A DNA stretch of 28,116 nt from Hirudo medicinalis. Its lineage: Eukaryota > Annelida > Clitellata > Hirudinida > Hirudinidae. A program made the translations under genes and the position numbers. Within the stretch, counting starts at the first letter, position 1; every line of letters begins with the position of its first letter. The DNA lies in assembly GCA_011800805.1 (NCBI GenBank), contig MPNW01000797.1, positions 16,481 through 44,596 of the forward strand. Direction: 5' to 3'. A model generated the notes under the pieces. That model worked only from the letters and a program-made list of their open reading frames with translations. It did not search any database and was not told where the DNA came from. Below, piece by piece: positions 22,801 to 28,116 of the stretch.

Positions 22801-25692
22801 GCTGATGGCCCCGCGGTGTGTATGGTTGACAGCAGAAGGACGATTCCGGCTGAAATATTCTGGTCGGTGCTTTTTTCGGAGAGAACAGAGATCTGATGGA
22901 AAACGCCATCGGAATTAAGATGATTAGCGGAAAGATAGAGATGCCCAAACAATGCGGTATGCTTTTTTGAGTTTCAAATAAGAACAGAAAGTTATTTTAA
23001 AGTTTTTTTAGTCTTACCTGTAATTATCTGAAAGGCTAAAAGTGTCGAACATCTTTCTCCCTCCCGATTTCGGCGTCTTCGAGCCCTTGAACTCCTTACA
23101 ACAGCTGTCATAGCACTTGGCACTGCAGCCTGACTTTCTACAAAAATTCTGCTTCAACGATATCGGTGGAGGGGAAGAGTTTGATCTTAACACCTTGACC
23201 TCCATCCCCTGCTTCCCCTTGCAGGTGCAGTAACAGGTACAGCCATAATCATAGCAGTGTTCCTTGGAACACTTTGGATTCTTGAAATTGGCTCCCTGTT
23301 TCATGTTGATTCCCCTATTAGTAGAAATTGATCTCTTAAGAAGGTTCTTGCTTCTGCTAAAAAAGTTCGACTGGTTTTGTTGCTGCTGTTGGCGACAGAG
23401 CGGACAGTCGTCGTACAGAGTCTTGGAGGACTTGGATCGGCCCAGGATGAGATCCACAAAGCGGAATTTTTCTCTGAAAGGACTGCTCTTCTTTGTCTCG
23501 TAGGGGCACTGGTAAGATGTGCTTGACAAGTCGTTGAAGTATTCGTCTCTCGTTCGACTTAGTTCACCACTGCATATGGATTTCGTCAGCTTGAGACCTG
23601 CTTTTTTGCTGACAAAGTTTTTCAGAAATCTGCTGGTTATGTTGCCCTGGGAAAACTTAAGAGTATCCTTGTCTGTTTCGGAAGGCATTTTCTCCGGACG
23701 TTTGAGAGGAATGCCAAGAGATTTTGCTTCCAGCATCAGATCATCCCAATTCATGTGAGTCAGTTCTTCTGCTGCCTGGGAACTGTCCTTTGAGGAGCCA
23801 TAATGATGCGAAGAATACTTACCTTTAACCCAAAGCTTGTTGTTGTTGAAGGAAGGTTTTGCAAACATTCTCTGTATTTTGTGCTCTTTCGTCTCATAAT
23901 CGCACACATCTGAGTCGTAGCGAGAATGCAGATTAGCCAGTCGATGTTTCTTGAAGTCATTGGCTGAGCCGTGACCTCCAGGCCTGGGGATTATTGCCGA
24001 CGTAGTGAGGCGGCTGTGCAGGGGACTGAAGTTATTCAGAGCTTGGTACTTCTTGGCAGCACCCTCATCTTCTACGACTGTACTTCCACCTTCCTTGATG
24101 CCGTCCAATTGCCTTCGATCTCGTTGGATGGTGTGCTTTCTGTCCAAACTTTGATAACTGGCAGCCACCTCTTGAAATTTTGAGCCTTTAGATTCACAGC
24201 AGTCAAAAGATTTGCTAGCCAGAGAATTTCTGTCGTGCATTGGACTCTTGGAAATTCCAGAGGGATTGTGTTTCCTGATGTCTGATTTTGTGTCATTAGA
24301 GTTTATTTTTTTGTTGGTTATTTGGGAGGATTTTCCAACAGAACCTTCACAGTTCTTGTCGGCAACTTCGACAATGGAAACGTTTCCAAAGCTGGCATTT
24401 TCCTTGAGGGCTTCGGTTATGGATTCCGCTACGAGCCTTTTAGAATCGGCGTCTAGTTTCACGTTGTCGGTTTTCAGTTTGATCGTGGCTGAGTTTGTGT
24501 CCTCTCCCTTTACTTTGTTCACTCTTTTCAGTGTTCCCTTCTCTAAGAGAACGGTGAAGGTCAGTTCTAGTACTTCTTCCTCATCAGCTTGAGTAGGTGT
24601 GACCGTTGTCTGGCTGGAGAATGTTTTGGAACTACCAGGAGCAGTTTTAAGGGAAACCTTTGGGGCATTGTGATTAATGAATGTGGCATTGGTTTTATCA
24701 TGACTACCTTTTTCTGGTTTGCTTTCATCAGGGGGAGTTCTCGGAGGAGCCTTGAGAGTTCGTTTCTGATTCTGCTTGTCCTCAGAAGCGTGCTTGCCAA
24801 CGACGAGCTGCTGGGCTCTACTTAGCGGACCGCAACTGTGGCTGCTGGCGTGATTGTTGTTGTTATTGTCTGTGTTTTCGTCGGCTTTTTTCGGCCTCCT
24901 CGTGAGTCTCGGGGGAGAAACTTTAACGTAGTTGACGTCGTAGGAGAGCGGAGTATATTCCGTGCTGTTTGGTGTTTCACCCTCTATTGGGCGAGCTGTA
25001 GACTCTTGCCTTCGTGTTCCACTGACATCTTCATTCAGCACTGCTCCGCTTGTGAAAGATTGTTCAGTGCTTTGATCAGTAGTCTCAGTGACACCTAATA
25101 AAGTGGGCTTCGATGCATTACTCGATGCATTAATCGATGCGTTAATGGCTGCCGACTGCACGGGCAATTTGAACCTTCGACCTGGCATCTGTCCGCTCTT
25201 GGTGCATTCATAATTTTTGCTGGTATTTCCAGTGGCCTGTGGTTTATTGTCCGATTCGTGAGCTGATTTGAATGCATCGTCAATTGCCGATATTAGTGTA
25301 GAATCGTTGATTCCGACGGCATCAGTGCTGGGTTGGTTTCGGTTTTTGCAGTCTGATGACTCAATGCTTTTCTTATCTTCAACTTTTAGCTTGTGAGGCC
25401 TCTTGATAAGGGCAGATCGATTGGTGCCAGAGGAGAGAAGGTTTTTAAAATTCTCGTCCCTCAGAGACGGCTGTGAACGAGCGCCAGACATTCTGGCACT
25501 CTCGTTTGAAAAATTACTGCTCGTGGCTATGCGCCTTTTAGCGGGACTTATTCGGTAATCATTTTTGTTGGTCTGCTGTTGAGCTGGCATTCCTACGTCC
25601 AGAATATTGGCTTGTTTGGTCTTCCCGTTGTCTTTGTTCGATCCCGAACTCGGCGAACCGCACGAACATCTATCCAGATGTGGAAAGGACAT
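19806..25692 (-). CDS. SOCS7: SOCS7-like SH2/SOCS-box protein with a very long N-terminal region
   Basis: Six-exon model on the minus strand: 25692-23018, 22892-22576, 21445-21369, 20816-20648, 20284-20025, 19913-19806; about 1201 aa, phases 2,1,0,1,0. The ATG is preceded by an in-frame TAG (25704-25702). Residues 1-892 are low-complexity, Ser/Lys/Asn-rich, with N5 and Q5 runs and 13 cysteines between 763 and 865. The SH2 domain starts GWYWG (about 1025) and contains GSFLVRDSSDDRY with the phosphotyrosine-binding Arg, YILSVSFRSQG, HHTRIEH, SIVEFI and PTPVRLLRPVSR, closer to SOCS7 than SOCS6. It is followed by a BC-box-like SLKESCLSLM and, in the last exon, LPTP in the place of the Cul5-box LPLP. 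SOCS-box proteins recruit Elongin B/C and Cullin-5 to ubiquitinate phosphotyrosine-bound targets. The exon 3-4 junction reads LKSLHLLKN-EGWYWG, as in SOCS6/7. Human SOCS6 and SOCS7 are roughly half this length. Least sure are the last exon and the exon 2 borders. Confidence 0.87.
20817..21368 (-). other. SOCS7-like intron 3
   Basis: 552 bases between exons 3 and 4, flanked by donor GTGAGC and acceptor CTTTCAG on the minus strand. Open frames inside run through the acceptor or lack conservation. Nothing else was recognised. Confidence 0.7.
21446..22575 (-). other. SOCS7-like intron 2
   Basis: 1130 bases between donor GTAATT and a strong polypyrimidine acceptor (CCCTTGCTTCCAG). No additional exon or mobile element was recognised. 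A short A-rich run lies near 22366-22392. Confidence 0.6.
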
Positions 25693-26390
25693 TTTCCAGA
25701 ACTACTCTGCAATGTTTTTTTTTCAGTCTCCTTTGGATTTCAATTAATAACAAAGTGTCTGTTTAGTGTTTGTTAGGTAAACTGTCTGCTCTTTGATGCT
25801 TGCCATTGCTGAGTGAAATGTTTTCGTATAACAAAAACGGAAACGAAACAAATTATGGCTCTTTCCAGATTTCTGTTCCGTCTTTCCAAGTCACCTTGAA
25901 AGAAAATGTAAGTATTTAAATAATAAATCGAGTTTTGAAAGTTTTTCTAAAAAAAAAAAATCTTTCTAAGCGCTTTTCCTCTTTTAATATTCCATTCTCA
26001 TTCATTACTGCAGTCACCCTCTTATCAGCGGACGATTGCACAATTTTCACATCCACAAAAGGGCATAAATTTGGTCAACTATTTTCATATTTTGTATATT
26101 CATTTATCACGGCCAAATACAGGAATAGAAACCGATATGGAACGGATGTAATTTGCACCAACCCCCCCCCCCCGGAAACCGCTGGAAAGAAATTGCATTC
26201 GTCACTGTCGAGCCGCAATGGAATGCAACAACAAATGATGACAAAGCTTTGCGCTAATTGAAATAAATAGTTTTTATTTTTGGAGGGGAATTTGGCTGGA
26301 ATCATGAACCGTGGATAAATCATAAACATTGGTCTGTAAAGTCGAGTCTGTTAAAAACTGACAATGTTAGTTAAGAATATTTATTCATTT
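25693..26390. other. Upstream region of the SOCS7-like gene
   Basis: Probably contains the 5' UTR and promoter. On the minus strand TTGCAG ends at 25707, just before the start codon context, and could be a 5' UTR acceptor, but its pyrimidine tract is poor. Homopolymer runs of A (about 25950-25960) and C (26164-26174) are present. No promoter motif can be supported. Confidence 0.4.
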
Positions 26391-26395
26391 ATTGC

Positions 26396-26426
<31 letters not shown>

Positions 26427-26500
26427 GTTATTATTATTATTATTATATTATTATTATTATTATTGTTATTGTTATTGTTATTGTTATTATTAGTTAAATC
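26391..26500. repeat. (TTA)n microsatellite, first array
   Basis: TTA units with TTG variants concentrated at the right end, finishing TTATTAGTTAAATC. An ambiguous base (N) follows at 26501. Confidence 0.95.
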
Positions 26501-26573
26501 NTGACCATTACCAGCATCACACCCTAGAGAGGTCTTATGTTTATCGCTAGTGTTGTTGCCAGCAATTTACATG

Positions 26574-26595
26574 TTACTGTTATTATTATTGTTAC

Positions 26596-26671
<76 letters not shown>

Positions 26672-26707
26672 GTTATTGTTATTGTTATTGTTATTATTAG
26701 TTAAATC
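26574..26707. repeat. (TTA)n microsatellite, second array
   Basis: A longer copy of the same arrangement. It ends with the same run of TTG variants and the same TTATTAGTTAAATC flank, offset 207 bases from the first array. Poly-Leu and poly-Asn frames here are products of the repeat. Confidence 0.95.
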
Positions 26708-27471
26708 ATTCGTACATGGTGATACATTTCCAGCCAGCATCCAAAGAAGATTGGATCCAAAGATTTCCAAAGAAGACGGGGGGGGGGGCTAACAATGAAT
26801 CCGATCCTGAAACTAATATCATTTGTCAGCTGAAATCCAACTCTACCGAAGTCTCAATTTTACAGGACTTTGGCACAACGCCAGCTGGTCGTTCATCATG
26901 AAAATCGTCTGCAGTTTCGCTCTTCATCCGATGTTTGATGCTTCTTTTGTTCGAGATTTGGGCGTAAATGCGTCATAACCTCGCCATCGATGACCTGACC
27001 TCGATGCGATGGTAATGAGTGAAGGTCGAAAGGTTAAGAGGTCGATTGATAATCGCATGCTCGAATTCCTCAGTTGTCTTTACCAAGGAGTGAATGACAA
27101 TTGTCAAGAAGCAATGATAAATGAAAGACATTAATTGAGGGCGATATTTTATTTCAATTCCTTGCTAAATTGTCGAATTCATTTCGTTCGGAATTGTTGG
27201 AAAAAAATTTGAAGAGCTCCGCAGCAGAAAAGTGCTTCTTCAAGTTTTATCAGCAACGAACAAATAATACATTCCAAGGATGAACTTTTATTATTAAAAA
27301 AAAAAAAAACAATTTCTATTTTAAATTGAGAATAAAAACGCTTTTCTTGTACAAATAAAAACTAATAATATTCGTAATAAAGCGATAATACAAGAATAAA
27401 GAATAAAGTATATTATATAATATCGTTGTTAACATTAGCAGTGCAACATTCATTAGAATTCTCAAATTAAA
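26708..27471. other. Intergenic DNA, nothing recognised
   Basis: Mixed-composition sequence with short homopolymers (a G run near 26780, an A run near 27297). No open frame with protein character, no RNA gene seen. Confidence 0.5.
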
Positions 27472-27566
27472 TATTAATTCTCATGAATATTAATTTTCAT
27501 GAATGTTAATTCTCGTGAATATTAATTCTCATGAATATTAATTCTCATGAATATTAATTACCATGA
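27472..27566. repeat. Minisatellite of about six 16-base units
   Basis: Unit ATTAATTCTCATGAAT with single-base variants. Each unit contains the palindrome TCATGA and abuts an AATATT palindrome at the unit border. Confidence 0.85.
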
Positions 27567-27687
27567 CTATTATAATTATCTTAGTAAGAAAAATCCAGGT
27601 TTGCCATGTCATTGGCCGTGTGACTAATGAGAGGTTTTCCTTTCAAGATGGCATCACGCAAACCATACAAGGAGACAGGAAATGGGA

Positions 27688-27705
27688 AATAATAATAATA
27701 ATAAT

Positions 27706-27743
<38 letters not shown>

Positions 27744-27935
27744 TAACAATAACAATAGTAATAATAATAATGATGGTAATGATAATAAATATAATAATAA
27801 TAATAATAATAATGCAAGTAATGGTAACACTGGCAATAATATAAATTACTTGTAATAGTAATTATAAATGCAAATCAACATTAATAAATAAATAATAATA
27901 ATAATAAATAAATAATAATAATAATAATAACGCGA
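27688..27935. repeat. (AAT)n microsatellites
   Basis: AAT units with AAC, GAT and AGT variants at 27688-27830, then a second AAT/AATA array from about 27884 to 27930. Confidence 0.9.
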
Positions 27936-27989
27936 AACTTAGGCTAGAATAATATTATATTCTCGTTTATTAAAAAACCTTGACACACT

Positions 27990-28116
27990 GAGTGAGTGAG
28001 AGAGTGAGTGAGTGAGTGGGTGAATGAGTGGGTGAGTGAGTGGGTGAGTGAGTGGGTGGGTGAGTGAGTGAGTGAGTGAGTGAGTGGGTGTGTGAGTGGG
28101 TGGGTGGGTGGGTGAG
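27990..28116. repeat. GAGT/GGGT tetranucleotide array
   Basis: Imperfect four-base repeats, GAGT with GGGT and occasional GTGT or GAAT variants, reaching the right edge of the window. Confidence 0.95.

Noticed and set aside
22850..22860. Alternative acceptor TTTCAG for SOCS7-like exon 2
   Set aside because: It would enter in phase 0 while exon 1 leaves in phase 2; only the acceptor before 22892 keeps the frame.
22583..22918. 111-codon plus-strand frame opposite SOCS7 exon 2
   Set aside because: It is antisense to an exon whose phases join correctly on both sides; valine-rich content mirrors the Asp-rich coding strand.
26550..26792. Poly-Leu (plus) and poly-Asn (minus) open frames
   Set aside because: They are direct products of the (TTA)n microsatellite; the same applies to the poly-Ile/poly-Leu frames around 27563-27844.
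27472..27566. CRISPR-like array
   Set aside because: The units are contiguous without unique spacers and the genome is eukaryotic.

Overview
The window is nuclear DNA from an invertebrate animal. The evidence is four spliced protein genes with GT-AG introns of roughly 75 bases to 1.1 kb, very AT-rich intergenic DNA full of ATT/AAT and other microsatellites, metazoan-only families (a SOCS7-like SH2/SOCS protein, TMEM184, calcium-binding-type EGF modules), and interstitial TTAGGG/CCCTAA telomere-type arrays. TTAGGG argues mildly against a typical arthropod. I cannot name the phylum. Both ends of the window lie in microsatellite DNA, so it may be a complete assembly contig.

Layout. 1-2732: intergenic, microsatellites, and a decayed relic (2335-2374) of the last exon of the gene family that follows. 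2733-4785 (+) and 5526-10296 (+): two tandem paralogous genes for single-pass membrane proteins. Each has a signal peptide, an N-terminal domain that looks like a galactose-binding (F5/8-like) fold, a WSC-like cysteine-rich domain split over two exons, and a short Cys-rich half-EGF exon. Gene A then has one EGF module and gene B five, followed by one membrane helix. Their exons correspond one to one through the first EGF exon, with identical lengths for the first WSC exon (128 nt) and the half-EGF exon (114 nt). 10297-12626: intergenic, with a reverse-transcriptase relic. 12627-16040 (+): a complete ten-exon TMEM184A/B gene, 471 aa. 16041-19805: gene-poor space between convergent 3' ends. 19806-25692 (-): a SOCS7-like gene with an unusually large 892-codon first coding exon, then five smaller exons carrying the SH2 domain and SOCS box. 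25693-28116: microsatellite-rich intergenic DNA.

The exon models were assembled by hand from splice sites, reading-phase continuity and resemblance to known families. In all four genes every modelled junction keeps phase. The genes do not form one pathway. TMEM184 and SOCS7 are ordinary conserved housekeeping or signalling genes. The accessory part is the WSC/EGF receptor cluster, with a truncated-looking member, an expanded member, a relic third copy, GC-AG introns, tRNA-like repeats and telomeric arrays in its introns. That cluster is the best candidate here for something not yet described.
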